Source: Hydractinia symbiolongicarpus
Taxonomy: Eukaryota; Cnidaria; Hydrozoa; Anthoathecata; Hydractiniidae
Direction: 5' to 3'
DNA: 64,000 bases
NCBI RefSeq assembly: GCF_029227915.1
Contig: NC_079877.1
Span: 21,787,851-21,851,850 of the forward strand
The notes beneath the pieces are model-generated. The model was not told the origin of the DNA, made no database searches, and worked only from the letters and a program-made list of their open reading frames with translations. Positions 34,917-45,182 of the stretch are shown one piece after another. Every line of letters starts with the position of its first letter. Position 1 is the stretch's first letter. The position numbers were made by a program, and so were the translations under genes.

Positions 34917-34990
34917 GACCAATAGCTCAGTAGTAGGCACAGCAATGGGACGTTAACCCAATGGTCATGGTTCAAATCTTGCTTGGTCCA
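34917..34990 (+). tRNA. tRNA-derived (Asn-GTT-like) SINE head, probably pseudogene
   Basis: A-box-like TAGCTCAGTAGTAGG and B-box GGTTCAAATC. The acceptor arm pairs GACCAA with TTGGTC. The anticodon loop ACGTTAA (anticodon GTT) is flanked by TGGG/CCCA. The preceding sequence (GGCAATTGCAAACTCGT) repeats before a second, worn unit at 35159, so it is a SINE rather than a working tRNA gene. Confidence 0.55.
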
Positions 34991-35158
34991 AGTTTTCACT
35001 TTTGCTGATAGATATCACCTCCACTACTGGCAGAAGACATAATATATAGCTATGGGCTGATGAAGGTAATGAATGTACTAAAGTGGTGGGCCTCAGACCA
35101 TCAACGGGCTCGATCCTGTAGTGAGAGAAAAGGCAATTGCAAACTCGTGTCACTATTA

Positions 35159-35223
35159 GGCTGATAGCTCAGTTGGCAGAGCAGTGGGGCGCTAACCCAA
35201 TGGCTGCACTTTCGCTTAGTCCA
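35159..35223 (+). repeat. Second tRNA-derived SINE unit, B box lost
   Basis: A box TAGCTCAGTTGGCAGAGC is intact. The anticodon loop reads GCGCTAA. The B box is deleted or changed (GCACTTTCGC). Confidence 0.55.
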
Positions 35224-35288
35224 AAATCCTGGACAGGACAAGGAAAAGTATAAATATCTTGCACCTATAACAGCCATGTAATCATGAG

Positions 35289-35289
35289 C

Positions 35290-35321
<32 letters not shown>

Positions 35322-35322
35322 G
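35289..35322. repeat. AT dinucleotide microsatellite
   Basis: Run of alternating TA. Confidence 0.9.
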
Positions 35323-35682
35323 CTAGCTATATTGAGGATAATAGGTATTCTTTAAGACGTACAGACAGGTACTACAAGTTGCATACGTTCATCAATTTCA
35401 TATCATTAGCTATATTTTCGCTTGGGAACCTACTAGACGACCCTGTCCCCCGCTCCCGCAACCCTTTCTATTCTATATATCTTAAATTGTATATTAGTAT
35501 TATTATAAGATATTAGTATTAAAAAAAGTATTCATTTCAAAAATACTTTTTAATGCGAGAACCAGAAATTTAACCATAATGAAGCTCACCTCACACTTTA
35601 TTAAAAAAAGTTCATCTTTCGTGTTTATTGCGGAACCAAAGCCTAAAAGCGAAGCCCATTTGCCATTCAAGCGAGTTTAAAG

Positions 35683-35970
35683 GGGACGAAGCGAATTGAA
35701 CGGCGAATTCGATGGCGAATTCGCTTTTTAATTTCAAAAATTTCGACAAAATAAATAAGGAAGGCGCCAAATTCATTGTTTACATTAGTTAACCGCGTTC
35801 TGATTGTTCAAAAACTAGCAGTGAAACCTTTAGCCGCTAAAAAGTAGCAACTGTTTCTACTTTTCAGCGAAGCGAATATTTCGATGCAAAATCAAAACAA
35901 ACAAAACTGCGCATGCTCAGATACAATGCGCCGTCGAATTCGCCGTTCAATTCGCTTCGTGAAAATCCCG
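35683..35970. mobile_element. Foldback MITE of about 290 bp
   Basis: GAAGCGAATTGAACGGCGAA near the left end is repeated inverted near the right end (to about 35965). No coding capacity. A related worn copy lies at 22555-22745. Confidence 0.75.
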
Positions 35971-36078
35971 CATTAATATTTCTGCACACGATCGATGTGC
36001 AGGAGGTAGGTGCGTAGAAACAGGCGTAGATGTTCCACCCAAAGTAGGGCGGCTGCCCAAAGTCGGGCATTGTCAACC

Positions 36079-36294
36079 TCGTCCCCAGGGCATCTTGTAT
36101 CTTTTCTGACCCTGGGACGGCGATACGAACATGGCCCAGGAGTAGGCCTCGTCACGTGATCCTCCAATACACAGTTTTTCTGTGTGTAATATTTAATGAG
36201 ATTTGTCTCAATTAACCAAAGTTTGATATATAACGTTGTTGTATCGCCGTCCCAGGGTCAGAAAAGATACAAGATGCCCTGGGGACGAGGTTGG
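36079..36294. mobile_element. Foldback MITE with roughly 50-bp arms
   Basis: CCTCGTCCCCAGGGCATCTT (36079) and about 30 further bases recur as a near-perfect inverse ending at 36294. The loop is about 110 bp. Confidence 0.85.
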
Positions 36295-36485
36295 GGCATT
36301 TTTAAATCATAACCTAAGAAGGGCAAAACTATTCAAAGTAAAACACATTCTTTTATCAGTTAAAACTGCATTCCTTGCGTCTTAAAATAACTTTACTATT
36401 TTTATGGCTTAATTTAATGAAAAATCGCTCTTATAAACACATATTTAACCAAAATTTAAACGTTTAATCTACAACTATTTCAGCA

Positions 36486-36660
36486 AAAGCATGCCCAGAA
36501 TAGAGTGGCATTGTAACATTGACCATTTTTGACTAACTTTGGGCAGGAATAGCAACCACCCGAAGTGGGCATTTTTATACTGACCATTTTTGATCGACTT
36601 TGGGCAGGAATAAAAACCACCCAAAGTGGGGCATTTTAATATTGACGATTTTTGACTGAA
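36486..36660. repeat. Short tandem repeat of about 70 bp
   Basis: GACCATTTTTGA..(A/G)ACTTTGGGCAGGAATA recurs, followed by ACCACCC.AAGTGGG. Confidence 0.7.
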
Positions 36661-36861
36661 ATTAAAAAAGACTGAAATTAAAAAGACTTTTGACTGAAAC
36701 TAAAACAGAGTAAAAAGCTTCACTTGGATGTACAGTAACATGCTTACTCTTTTACTACCAAATGGTAATTCATCAGGAAAGTTCTTAGATAAGAAAAGAG
36801 ATAGAGAAATGTCTGTTCTGGCACTGCGCACGCACATTAAAGGGAAATTCCCTAAGTCATC

Positions 36862-37017
36862 TGCCAATAACCAACACAAAATAATATGAAATGATATATA
36901 ATGCAAGTTACCAACACAAAATAATATGAAATGATATATAAATGCCAATAACCAACATATAATAATATTAAATGATATGTACATTAAATACCAACATATG
37001 ATAATATATACCATAAA
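36862..37017. repeat. Tandem repeat of about 45-52 bp
   Basis: Four units built on CCAACA.A.AATAATAT.AAATGATAT, just outside the presumed end of the outer Polinton. Confidence 0.75.
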
Positions 37018-37144
37018 TACATGACGTCATCAACGCATGCGCAATAGCATATATGCTATATATGCTGACATCAACAAAATTAGAATTGAGTAAAGGGAAA
37101 TTACCTAATTATAATGCCAGTCACCAGAGTTCTATCAAATAAAT

Positions 37145-37219
37145 ATGACCAAGGAATATTGCGACGAATGCGGGATTGATCTTGATAAGACGATCGCTAC
37201 AAATGTGGTAGAAAGTTAA
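37145..37219 (+). CDS. Tiny cysteine-pair peptide (24 aa)
   Basis: ATG directly after AAATAAAT, the same start context as the other Polinton genes here. It reads MTKEYCDECGIDLDKT and a few more residues, with one CxxC pair that could be half a zinc knuckle. It may be the truncated start of a larger gene. Function unknown. Confidence 0.35.
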   Translation: MTKEYCDECGIDLDKTIATNVVES

Positions 37220-37333
37220 TCATACAAGGAAAAATGCTGTGTTAGCAGCACTATATAATGTATATCACCTACAACGGCGGGTGGTGTACTTGTGAAAAAT
37301 CCTTGGTTGGGATCTGATTATTAAAATAAAAGG

Positions 37334-37951
37334 ATGTGCAAATTTTACAATGACTCCGTAGAGGCAAGGAATTTTTACAGCGAACCAAGAGTGCTTGATA
37401 TTAACAATGTTCAAATTGAGAATATCGTACTCAGCGATCCTATTAAAGCCAACAAAGGCAAAGATGCTAGATATGTTATAGGCTATAAACATGATAGTAA
37501 GATATCATCGCTATTAATTCGAACACCAAAAGGTCTATATAGCAATGGTGCATCCAGATATATTGATGGCTCGTCACTCACAATGTCATTCGATATGAAT
37601 AACCATCCAGAATGGCTTGAAAAATATCAGATCATCCTAGCCAGGATCGAGAAACTATATGGAAATGAATTCACAGCATCATCAGTAAAGAATGATCGGT
37701 ATCTAAACGCAAAAGTCAAGGAATGGGAAGGTGAAGTAACGACCGACTTTTATGATCAACCAGTACCACTGAAGCAGCCGTGTGAATGCAGATGTATTTT
37801 AAAAATATCCAGCATTTATCGACAGGGATCCAAGCATTTCATCCAGGTCTTGCTTGAAGAGTGCAAATACAGGTACCGGCCTGTCCCCTTAAGGATTAGA
37901 TATATTATTATTGATTCAGATGACGACGAAGAACCATTCGTTGTATTATAG
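37334..37951 (+). CDS. Outer Polinton protein of unknown function, possible ssDNA-binding
   Basis: Intact 205-residue frame from ATG after AAAATAAAAGG. The middle (LLIRTPKGLYSNGASRY, then LTMSFDMNN) has the look of ssDNA-binding proteins of large DNA viruses, from memory only, and the C-terminus is acidic (DSDDDEE). Its place at the distal end corresponds to that of the OB-fold-like gene (54413-54733) in the inner element, though the two do not align visibly. It is one of the few intact outer-element genes. Alternative: an unrelated cargo gene. Confidence 0.55.
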   Translation: MCKFYNDSVEARNFYSEPRVLDINNVQIENIVLSDPIKANKGKDARYVIGYKHDSKISSLLIRTPKGLYSNGASRYIDGSSLTMSFDMNNHPEWLEKYQIILARIEKLYGNEFTASSVKNDRYLNAKVKEWEGEVTTDFYDQPVPLKQPCECRCILKISSIYRQGSKHFIQVLLEECKYRYRPVPLRIRYIIIDSDDDEEPFVVL

Positions 37952-38000
37952 TTAAAACTCGATAGATTTTTGTATATTAATGTTGTATACAAAATAAACT

Positions 38001-38276
38001 ATGAATGATTTGAAAAGAAAAGCGATAGAGCTGGGTATACGTGGCTACTCAACCATGAAGAAGGGTGAAATTATAGCCGCAATTAACAAAATAAAATATA
38101 GAGATATTGCAACGCAAACCCTTGGGCCTCATTGTAAATCCTGCTTAGAAATAACATCTATGAAAATACTCGATGATTATATCAGAAATTTAGAGACAAA
38201 ACAAAAACGAACAATAATTTATGATGGAGATTTCGTGGTTGACGCTAGTACAGGCGAGGTTGTGGGTATCGTCTAA
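38001..38276 (+). CDS. SAP-like small protein, outer Polinton copy
   Basis: 91 residues. The N-terminal helix pair LKRKAIELGIRGYSTMKKGE fits the SAP/LEM-type DNA-binding pattern (Leu..Ala..Lys-Gly-Tyr-Ser..Lys-x-Glu-Leu/Ile). A CxxC pair (HCKSCLE) and an acidic end follow. Its homologue in the inner element is at 54067-54333 (DGPYCEPC, DGDLLID). In both elements it converges with the membrane-protein gene across a hairpin. DNA binding is inferred. Confidence 0.65.
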   Translation: MNDLKRKAIELGIRGYSTMKKGEIIAAINKIKYRDIATQTLGPHCKSCLEITSMKILDDYIRNLETKQKRTIIYDGDFVVDASTGEVVGIV

Positions 38277-38297
38277 TTTGTTCATTAACAAATTAGA
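38272..38297. terminator. Palindromic hairpin between convergent genes
   Basis: TCTAATTTGTT / AACAAATTAGA arms with a 4-base centre. It begins inside the stop codon of the SAP-like gene and lies before the end of the membrane-protein gene. Same position as the hairpin at 54045-54072. Confidence 0.65.
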
Positions 38298-38320
38298 TTA
38301 TGAATATTTAGGCGGATCAT

Positions 38321-38936
38321 CTAGGTATTTCTTACATGTTGAACAGATTGAAGTTTTTTCATAAACTCCTGTTTGCCCTCCTCACGTCCCTTCTCGACTA
38401 GATGCTGTCTCTCTCGTTCATTAAGCGACTCTACGATTTTTCTGGTTCTCTGACGCATTTGCTCCTTGAGCAGCATATGGCGTTGCTTTTCCTGCATAAT
38501 TAAGCTAAATTCATAATCACTAATAACCCCATTCTCCACAGCTCTGCTGATAAGGTCGATAACGGAGTTGAGTTCAGTCTCCGCCAGCAACCTTATACCC
38601 TCGTGCTTCTTGCTTTTGACACCTAGCCTCTTCCCGGCATTTTTCAGACCAACTTGTCCCAATCCCACAGCTATGGTGATGCCTCCCATGGCTACGGCCA
38701 ATGTTACACCAATTCCGGATAGCATACTTCCAATCCCAACACCCGAAGTAATGACACTTACGGCCAGCAGACCATGATCGGTGTATCTAACCCACGTACC
38801 GTGCATTTTGAACTTTTTGGCGAGTTTGTCCCGCTCTTTAATCTCGGCACGCAGGTAATGCTCCACTTCTTCGATTTTTTAAGCCTGTATACATGCCCCT
38901 CATTATTTTCTTGATCAGGTGCACTTGGTGGTAAGC
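38321..38936 (-). pseudogene. Outer Polinton membrane protein, split by the inner element
   Basis: Homologue of the intact gene at 53356-54024. It keeps the hydrophobic Gly/Ala-rich segment (about 38650-38790; VSVITSGVGIGSMLSGIGVT) flanked by charged helices (KEQMRQRTRKIVESL). Two lesions. First, one base is lost in an A-run near 38880, which shifts the frame after YRLKK. Second, the 5' end is separated by the inner Polinton: the first 12 codons lie at about 55973-56006, beyond the inner element. Frame continuity across the 6-bp duplication confirms the insertion. Confidence 0.85.
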
Positions 38937-38942
38937 TCGGGT
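38937..38942. repeat. Target site duplication of the inner Polinton, left copy
   Basis: TCGGGT; the same six bases follow the right end at 55967-55972. Six bases is the known Polinton duplication length. Confidence 0.8.
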
Positions 38943-39146
38943 ACACATAGAAAGTGGAGCTCTCTAGGACACTTTCGACTTATCGCTGTTTTTCACTCAA
39001 AACCCCACTTTCAAGGGTCTGAGACAGCACTGTTTCCTCGCTATATTGATCCTCTGCGCAAAGGGTCAATACCGCGGACAATTACCGCTGTCCTGCAGCA
39101 CTCTCGTACGACCGCAATGTTGTGACCCTAGCCAGGGTCACAACAT
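38943..39146 (+). repeat. Inner Polinton left terminal inverted repeat
   Basis: Begins ACACATAGAAAGTGGAG. It matches the reverse complement of 55764-55966 with only a handful of differences. It ends with a hairpin (39120-39143, TTGTGACCCT / AGGGTCACAA) placed directly before the polymerase start codon. Confidence 0.9.
39120..39143. promoter_or_regulatory. Hairpin at inner edge of left terminal repeat
   Basis: TTGTGACCCT and AGGGTCACAA form a 10-bp stem with a 4-base loop, 12 bp before the polymerase ATG. The same hairpin, with TTGG changes, stands before the ankyrin gene at the other end. Confidence 0.7.
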
Positions 39147-39155
39147 TAAAATAAA

Positions 39156-42100
39156 ATGTCAAGCGTCCCAGAAAATTTTCCAACATATAATAAAACAATG
39201 ACTTCTTACTTGAGAAGCATGATTAGCAGTCTCTATGAGGTTGTATCTGCACCAGTGGCAGCAACACGTGATGCACTCGCAGAGAGACTGCAGAGTGTAC
39301 GAGACACTGCTTCTTTATTATACCACAAGGCTAAGGAGAGGCTTGGTTACGGTCAAGCCTTGAAAGCCACCGTTAAAGATGCTGCTGTGGAAGAAGAACA
39401 AGTGGAAGAAGTGGATCACAGTGCTGTTGAAACGGAAGGTGGATTTGATGGTAATTATCGACATTTCCGAAGTGAAGGAACACCAGAAGGTCAAGTAATG
39501 AGTATTGAACAGTACCTGGATCAACAGAAACAACATGTGGAGAAAGTCATCACAGACTTGCAAAACACTAGACAGAATTGGAAGTTTCAACTGAATCTCG
39601 TGGTGGAGTTTGTGCACAGGGAAAATCCTTCTGACAAGTTCACAAAACCAATATGGAGTGAAGCTGTCACAATCATGGAAGGAAGCGACATCGAAGAATT
39701 GATCGAAGAGATGTATAAAAGCCTGCTAAAACGCTTTAAAATGACATCGGAGAAACTAAAAAAAAGCGACTACATCTTCAACCGAATCACGGAAATGACG
39801 TATCACTGCCACATGATTGACCTTATGAGAGGTAGATCATGGTTCAAGACACCCGAATGGTTGCAAAAAAAGCACTGCATCATCAATCCCAAAAATGAAG
39901 ACGAGCAGTGCTTCAAATGGGCTGTCATTGCAGCCCTCCATTTTGATGGCATTGGAGCACATCCTGAGCGCATCTCGAAGCTCGAACCGTTTGTTAAACA
40001 GTACAATTGGAGTGGCATCGAGTTCCCAACTCCCAACACACACTGGAAAAAGTTTGAAAGGCAAATTCCCAACGTGGCGCTGAATGTCTACTTTTCTGAA
40101 GAAGATTTTCAGGTCAGACAGGCATATGTTTCGAAACACAACACGACACGTAAAAAGGTGGCAGATGTGCTAATCATTCAAGAAGGAGGGAAAAAGCACT
40201 ACGTTGCCATTAAAAGATACTCTGCGCTCATGCGCGGTTTATCATCTAGACATCGAGGTGATCATTACTGTCGAAACTGCATGCACGGATTCCGCAGTCA
40301 AGAGACAAGAGACAATCACATGAAAGTGTGCATGGACCATGATTTTTGCGAGATTGTCATGCCCAAAGAAGGAACAGTCCTCAAACACGAAGATGGGCAA
40401 AAGTCGCTCAGAATGCCATTTGTCATCTATGCAGACACAGAATTTATCTTGGAACCTGTTCAAGGTTGTGATGGAGACCCTGAAAAATCACACACCAGAG
40501 ACGTCAGCAAGCATGTGGCTTCAGGATATGCCTTCATAACTAAATTTGCACATGGAGAAGTTGAAGAATCATCCGACTGCTATCGTGGAAAAGACTGCAT
40601 GGAAAGGTTTTGTAAGGGACTGAGAGATCAAGTCAATAGAGCTATCAGACATCCACAGAAGAAGATGATCCCGTTGACACATGAAGAGAAAGAAGCCCAC
40701 AAGTCTGCAAAAAGATGCTTCATTTGCGAAGGAGTGTTCAAGAATAACAACGAAGACATGACAATGCGCAAAGTTCGAGATCACTGTCACTACACTGGTC
40801 AGTATCGAGGAGCTGCACACAGTTCGTGCAACCTAAAATATCGCATCCCCAACGAGATTCCGGTGGTCATGCACAATCGCTCACGGTATCAAGCAGCTGG
40901 CCAGGGAATTCAAAAGCCACAAGTTTGAATGTCTGGGTGAAAACAGCGAAAAATACATCAGCTTCTCCATCAAGCAATCCGTCACATTTCAAGAAAAGGA
41001 CGGCGAACCGCTGAAGCAGATGAAGAAGAACAAGAAAACCAACCAAATGAAAGAAGTGAAAATCAACACGACCTGCAAAATCAAGTTCATCGACAGCTGC
41101 AGGTTCATGCAAAGCTCACTGTCAAGCCTTGTGGATAATTTAGCTGGAACCAACAGTGAAAGTGTCCGCTGTAACGACTGCAAATCAAACATGGAACTCA
41201 TCGAGATTGACTCAGAGTACAAGGCGCAATTCAAGTGCCAAACCTGTTACTGCTCTTACAAGACGGTGGAACTGAATGAGCATTCTATGAAGAAGAAATT
41301 TTCCAACACATTTAAGCATGCAAAGGGCAATGACGAGCACTTTAGACTTTTGCTGCGTAAGGGTGTTTACCCCTACGAATACATGGATGCGTGGGAGCGT
41401 TTTGAAGAGACAGCACTTCCTCCAAAAGCACAATTTTACAGCAGCTTGAACCTTGAAAACATCACCGAAAACGACTACAAGCATGCTCAAAAGGTGTGGA
41501 AGGCTTTCAACATCAAAAACCTTGGGGAGTACCACGATCTCTACGTGATGAGCGACACGCTTCTTTTAGCAGACGTTTTTGAAAATTTTCGAGACACTTT
41601 TCAAAACATCTACGAGCTTGATCCAGCGTATTTTTACACTGCTCCAGGCCTCGCATGGCAAGCAGCTCTAAAAGTGACGGGTCAGGTGCTCGAGCTTCTC
41701 TCAGACATCGACATGCTACTGATGGTTGGAAAGGGGCTCAGGGGTGGTATTTGCCAAGCAATCAAGCGCCATGCTAAGGCAAACAATCCGTACATGGGGG
41801 AATTTTTTGATGTCAACCTGTTGATCTCGTATCTGCTGTACATCGATGCCAACAATCTGTACGGAGGTGCCATGTCACAAAAGCTGCCAACACACGGCTT
41901 TAAGTAGCGTGAAGACCTCGAAAATTTTACTCAAGCTTTTATAGAAAATTATAAAAATGGAGATGATGGCTATTTTCTTGAAGTGGATGTCCACTACCCG
42001 AAAAAGCTGCATAAACTCCACAACGACTTTCCATTCTTGCCTAAAAAGATGCGTCTGAACAACGACTGTGAAAAGTTGACGTGCAATGTGTTTGACAAGG

Positions 42101-43110
42101 AAAAATACGTGCTGCACATTCGCAAATTGCAGCAGGCACTGCAGCATGGATTGGTTCTCACCAAGGTGCACCGAGTACTTGAGTTCAAGCAAAGTGCTTG
42201 GCTGAAACCCTACATTGACATGAACACAAAGCTGCGAAAGGATGCCAAAAATGACTTTGAGAAAGACTTTTTTAAGCTGATGAATAATAGCGTCTTTGGC
42301 AAGACCATGGAGAACGTTCGCAAGCACCGTGACATCAAACTGGTGACAACGGAATGGAGGCGCAAGAAGCTCGCATCAGCTCCAAACTATCACAGCACAT
42401 CAAGATTTGACAAGAAATTTGTGGCAATGGAAATGAACAAAGTGAAGATCGTCATGAACAAACCTGTCTACCTCGGCCTCTCCATCTTGGACTTGAGCAA
42501 ACTCACGATGTATGAGTTTCACTATGACTATATCAAGCCGAAGTTTGGTGCAAGCGCAGAGCTTTGCTACATGGACACAGATAGTTTCGTCTACCACATC
42601 AAAACAGACGATGTCTATAAAGATATCGCAGGTGACGTTGAATCAAGGTTTGACACATCGAATTACAGTCCCGAAGACAAACGTCCCTTGCCTATTGGCA
42701 AAAACAAGAAAAAATTGTGCTTAATGAAGGATGAACTTGGTGGCAAAATCATGATCGAATTTGTTGCATTGAGGTCAAAAATGTATGCGTACAAGACACT
42801 CGAAGGATACGTGCAAAAGAAGGCAAAAGGTACAAAAAAGTGTGTCGTCAAGAAACAGATCACGTTCGCAGACTATTTGAACAGCCTGCAGACCTGTCAA
42901 AATTTGTATCGCACGCAACTGAGATTTACCAGTCGAAAACACGAGATTTTCACCGAAAAGCTGAACAAAATTGCGCTGAGTGTTGATAATGACAAGCGAC
43001 TTCAAGCTCAAGGTGGGTTCACCTTTGCACATGGAAGCAGTCCTGGATTAGTTTGCAAACAAGAATTGCTCACCAGAGTGTGGCATCCCGACCATGTTAA
43101 ACTGTTTTGA
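39156..43110 (+). pseudogene. Inner Polinton DNA polymerase B, two lesions
   Basis: Protein-primed family B polymerase of about 1300 codons. Parts in order: N-terminal helix (SAPVAATRDALAERLQSVRD), a cysteine-histidine finger (CRNCMHGFRSQETRDNH, about 40270), exonuclease motif I (IYADTEF, about 40425), and an HNH-like block (KRCFICEG ... DHCHYTGQYRGAAHSSC, about 40710-40830). Then come palm motif A (YIDANNLYG, about 41840), motif B (KLMNNSVFGKTMEN, about 42275) and motif C (YMDTDS, about 42570). Near 40880 a small out-of-frame deletion removes the exonuclease II block and shifts the frame. An in-frame TAG stands at 41905-41907. The start follows AAAATAAA. As found it cannot give a full polymerase. 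Confidence 0.92.
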
Positions 43111-43236
43111 GTCTCGCGGGATGCTTCAAAAATTTATTTGCATCTCACACGTCTCAGTGTTTTCAAAATGTCAAAATTTTCTGTTACAAACGTTTGCATT
43201 CAGCATGGTCTTGATCACGGAAATGCATTAATAAAA

Positions 43237-43830
43237 ATGATACTTGAACTCTTGTTGGTAATGTTGTACGTAAGTTTTTTGTACGTCTACTGCAAGTTTT
43301 CCTCTCTAATAAAAGTTATGTCAGAACTAAATGAAATTTTAGACGTCTTAGACACACCGTCACCAGCAATGAGAAAGCGGGAAAAAGTCAAGCAAAACTT
43401 GAGTGTCGTCAACTCTCTGGGAAAAAAGCAGTGGACGCCTGAGTTGATGGATAAAGCGACAGAGAAACAACTTGACAACCTCTTGAAGAAGCTCGAGGCA
43501 CAAACGCAAAAATCAGCAGCAAAAGACTTGCTGTCGAAAATGTCAGGTGTTGACAATTTTCAGACCATGATGAGCGACATAAACGCAAACTTTCTGATTC
43601 AAAACTCGACTTCAGAGTTGATTGGTAATGTAACGGAGAAATTACCATCGTTCACATGGAACTCTCCGATGGACGTTGCAGGGTCATACATGTATGAAAA
43701 GTGCGGGCTGTGGCTCGCTCCCGTCTCTCTGTTTTGCACAGTTTTCAACCATCTGAACTGGAAAAAATTCAGCGAAATTGCCGAGGAGCGTCAAGCGCAA
43801 ATCAAACTGGGGAAAGATTTTCCGGATTAA
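43237..43830 (+). CDS. Membrane-anchored protein conserved in both Polintons
   Basis: 197 residues from the ATG at 43237, chosen because it follows ATTAATAAAA and aligns with the start of the outer copy (63176). The N-terminal hydrophobic segment LELLLVMLYVSFLYVYC is a signal anchor. A charged region with DTPSPAMRKREKVKQNL follows, then a second weakly hydrophobic part near the end (CGLWLAPVSLFCTVFNHL). The outer homologue keeps DTPAEALDQKLDKRQ and GRFLAPLLVAAHTINH. Function unknown; it sits between polymerase and ATPase genes, so a virion or assembly role is possible. Confidence 0.65.
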   Translation: MILELLLVMLYVSFLYVYCKFSSLIKVMSELNEILDVLDTPSPAMRKREKVKQNLSVVNSLGKKQWTPELMDKATEKQLDNLLKKLEAQTQKSAAKDLLSKMSGVDNFQTMMSDINANFLIQNSTSELIGNVTEKLPSFTWNSPMDVAGSYMYEKCGLWLAPVSLFCTVFNHLNWKKFSEIAEERQAQIKLGKDFPD

Positions 43831-43907
43831 ATAGAACCAAGTTTCGCAGAGCAGAAGCCGTCTTGATGTAAAAAAAGATTTTTGTACGTCTCACGACTTA
43901 CAAATAA

Positions 43908-44267
43908 ATGAGTGAATCTAACCAAGTCATAACCAAGAAGAATGAGGGTCGTGTTGCTGCTGGCAAGAGACTTGCTGAATGGAACCGCAAGAACAAGGCC
44001 AAGTTGAAGCAAGTACCTGCTCAGGTCGAGACAAGTAAGAATTCAAGTACCTCAGCAAGTACTTCGCAAGAGGGTCAGGAACCTGTCGCAGGTCCTCACA
44101 AGTTCAGTGCATATCTCTATGGCGCTGGAGGTATTGCCGTTCTTGCCGTTTGCGTGGCAGTTTATTATATAAAGCCTAGCGTCGCCGCAGGAGTACGCGT
44201 GTCAGCGGATCGCCTGGCGGCTCAGCAGCAAAAGCCTTCGAAAATTGACATTTTTCACATGCGATAA
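43908..44267 (+). CDS. Small basic single-pass membrane protein
   Basis: 119 residues; ATG abuts CAAATAA. The basic N-terminus (ITKKNEGRVAAGKRLAEWNR) is nearly identical to the outer copy at 62276-62584. A transmembrane segment (YLYGAGGIAVLAVCVAVYYI) and the conserved C-terminus DIFHMR follow. Between them the inner copy has an extra ADRLAAQQQ stretch encoded by the short dispersed repeat (44201-44233). Basic head plus membrane segment suggests a DNA-contacting virion component, by inference. Confidence 0.65.
   Translation: MSESNQVITKKNEGRVAAGKRLAEWNRKNKAKLKQVPAQVETSKNSSTSASTSQEGQEPVAGPHKFSAYLYGAGGIAVLAVCVAVYYIKPSVAAGVRVSADRLAAQQQKPSKIDIFHMR
44201..44233 (+). repeat. Dispersed palindromic repeat, copy in membrane-protein gene
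   Basis: GATCGCCTGGCGGCTC followed by AGCAGCAAAAG; in frame as DRLAA; absent from the homologous gene at 62276-62584. Confidence 0.75.
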
Positions 44268-44277
44268 ACCTTAATAA

Positions 44278-44517
44278 ATGAGCAAGTATGAGAAAGAAAT
44301 AGTTGATTCCTTGTGGGAAGCTGGTAGACTAGTATCCTATACTATTCTCTTGGCGCTAGGCGCGAAAAAGGCTCTGGGAGTTTCTAAACCGGGGGCCAAG
44401 ATGGACATGGAGGACGGCTTGAAGCTCGCTGGCTATATGACAGGAGCGATATTATTCGACGATTACGCGATAAAACAAGGGTGGTATAAGCGTTCCATGA
44501 TGCCTCCGAAAGTCTAG
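44278..44517 (+). CDS. Small hydrophobic protein upstream of ATPase
   Basis: 79 residues; ATG directly after TTAATAA, 10 bp past the previous stop. Two weak hydrophobic stretches (LVSYTILLALGAKKALG; LAGYMTGAILFDDYAI). The outer copy keeps only the start (ATG at 62279), fused by deletion to the middle of the ATPase. Function unknown. Confidence 0.6.
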   Translation: MSKYEKEIVDSLWEAGRLVSYTILLALGAKKALGVSKPGAKMDMEDGLKLAGYMTGAILFDDYAIKQGWYKRSMMPPKV

Positions 44518-44529
44518 CCTTGAATAAAT

Positions 44530-45120
44530 ATGACTCTTATTAAAGACCCGCATACGACAATCTTCACCGGGCCTACAAGTTGCGGCAAGACGCAGCGTGT
44601 CCTGGATTTACTTGAGAACGAGTACAGGCATCATTTCGACAACATTGTAATTCTCTGCCCTACAATTCGCTGGAACAAGACCTATCTCGAAAGGTCCTCG
44701 CTGTGGAAGGATGACTACGTGTCCTTGGTGGAGCCCAAGGAGCAGCTGTTCGAGTGGATCCAAAAACTGTCGTCGTTGCTTGCGGGCGAAGAGACGCTCT
44801 TCATCATTGACGATATGATAGCTGACGAGAGTCTCGACAAAAAACGTCAATCCCTGCTGGAGCTTGCCATCAGCGGTAGACATCGCAAACACAGTCTCTG
44901 GTTACTCACTCAAAGCTACACGGCCATTCCGAAGAACCTTCGAAGGCAAAAAAAGCAGCTATTCATGTGGTACCCCTCGGAAAGGAGCGACATGAAAATG
45001 GTAGACGAAGAGACCAATATGATCGAGGACTGGGAGACTATCAAGACTGAACTGAAAAAGTCCAAGCATGCATGCTTGTACGTAAGACTGGAGCATCCTA
45101 GAAGGTACAAGATCGCCTAG
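44530..45120 (+). CDS. DNA-packaging ATPase (FtsK/HerA, A32-like)
   Basis: 196 residues, intact. Walker A is GPTSCGKT (residues 14-21) and Walker B is LFIIDDM (about 90-96). A sensor-type block SGRHRKHSLWLLTQSY with Gln follows. This is the genome-packaging motor of Polintons, adintoviruses and large DNA viruses: it hydrolyses ATP to drive DNA into the capsid. ATG follows TGAATAAAT. The last codons (KIA, stop TAG) are made by the end of a dispersed repeat copy, so the natural C-terminus may have been trimmed by that insertion. One of the few core genes without a lesion. Confidence 0.9.
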   Translation: MTLIKDPHTTIFTGPTSCGKTQRVLDLLENEYRHHFDNIVILCPTIRWNKTYLERSSLWKDDYVSLVEPKEQLFEWIQKLSSLLAGEETLFIIDDMIADESLDKKRQSLLELAISGRHRKHSLWLLTQSYTAIPKNLRRQKKQLFMWYPSERSDMKMVDEETNMIEDWETIKTELKKSKHACLYVRLEHPRRYKIA

Positions 45121-45178
45121 ACGGGCTTGCTCTTGCTGAGACAGCCCTTCCGCTGACACGGCTGCTAGGCGATCACAG
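45112..45178 (-). repeat. Dispersed palindromic repeat, composite copy at ATPase end
   Basis: On the minus strand GATCGCCTAG starts near 45173, followed by GTCAGCGGAAGGGC and CAGCAAGAGCAAGCCCGTCT; a second GATC end lies over the ATPase stop codon. Nearly the same block stands at 51456-51525. Confidence 0.75.
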
Positions 45179-45182
45179 GAGC

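Larger units (their letters stand above)
37100..38942 (-). mobile_element. Outer Polinton, distal part
   Basis: The far end of the outer element, separated from its main part (55967 onward) by the inner element. The gene order matches the distal end of the inner copy: membrane protein, SAP-like gene, then a DNA-binding-type gene. The exact terminus is not defined, since its partner lies beyond 64000. Confidence 0.7.

Noticed and set aside
38919-39125. Open frame with HRKWSSLGHFRLIAVF, repeated near 55.8-56.0 kb, as a conserved gene
   Set aside because: The similarity is DNA identity of the terminal inverted repeats; both copies merely share an open frame.
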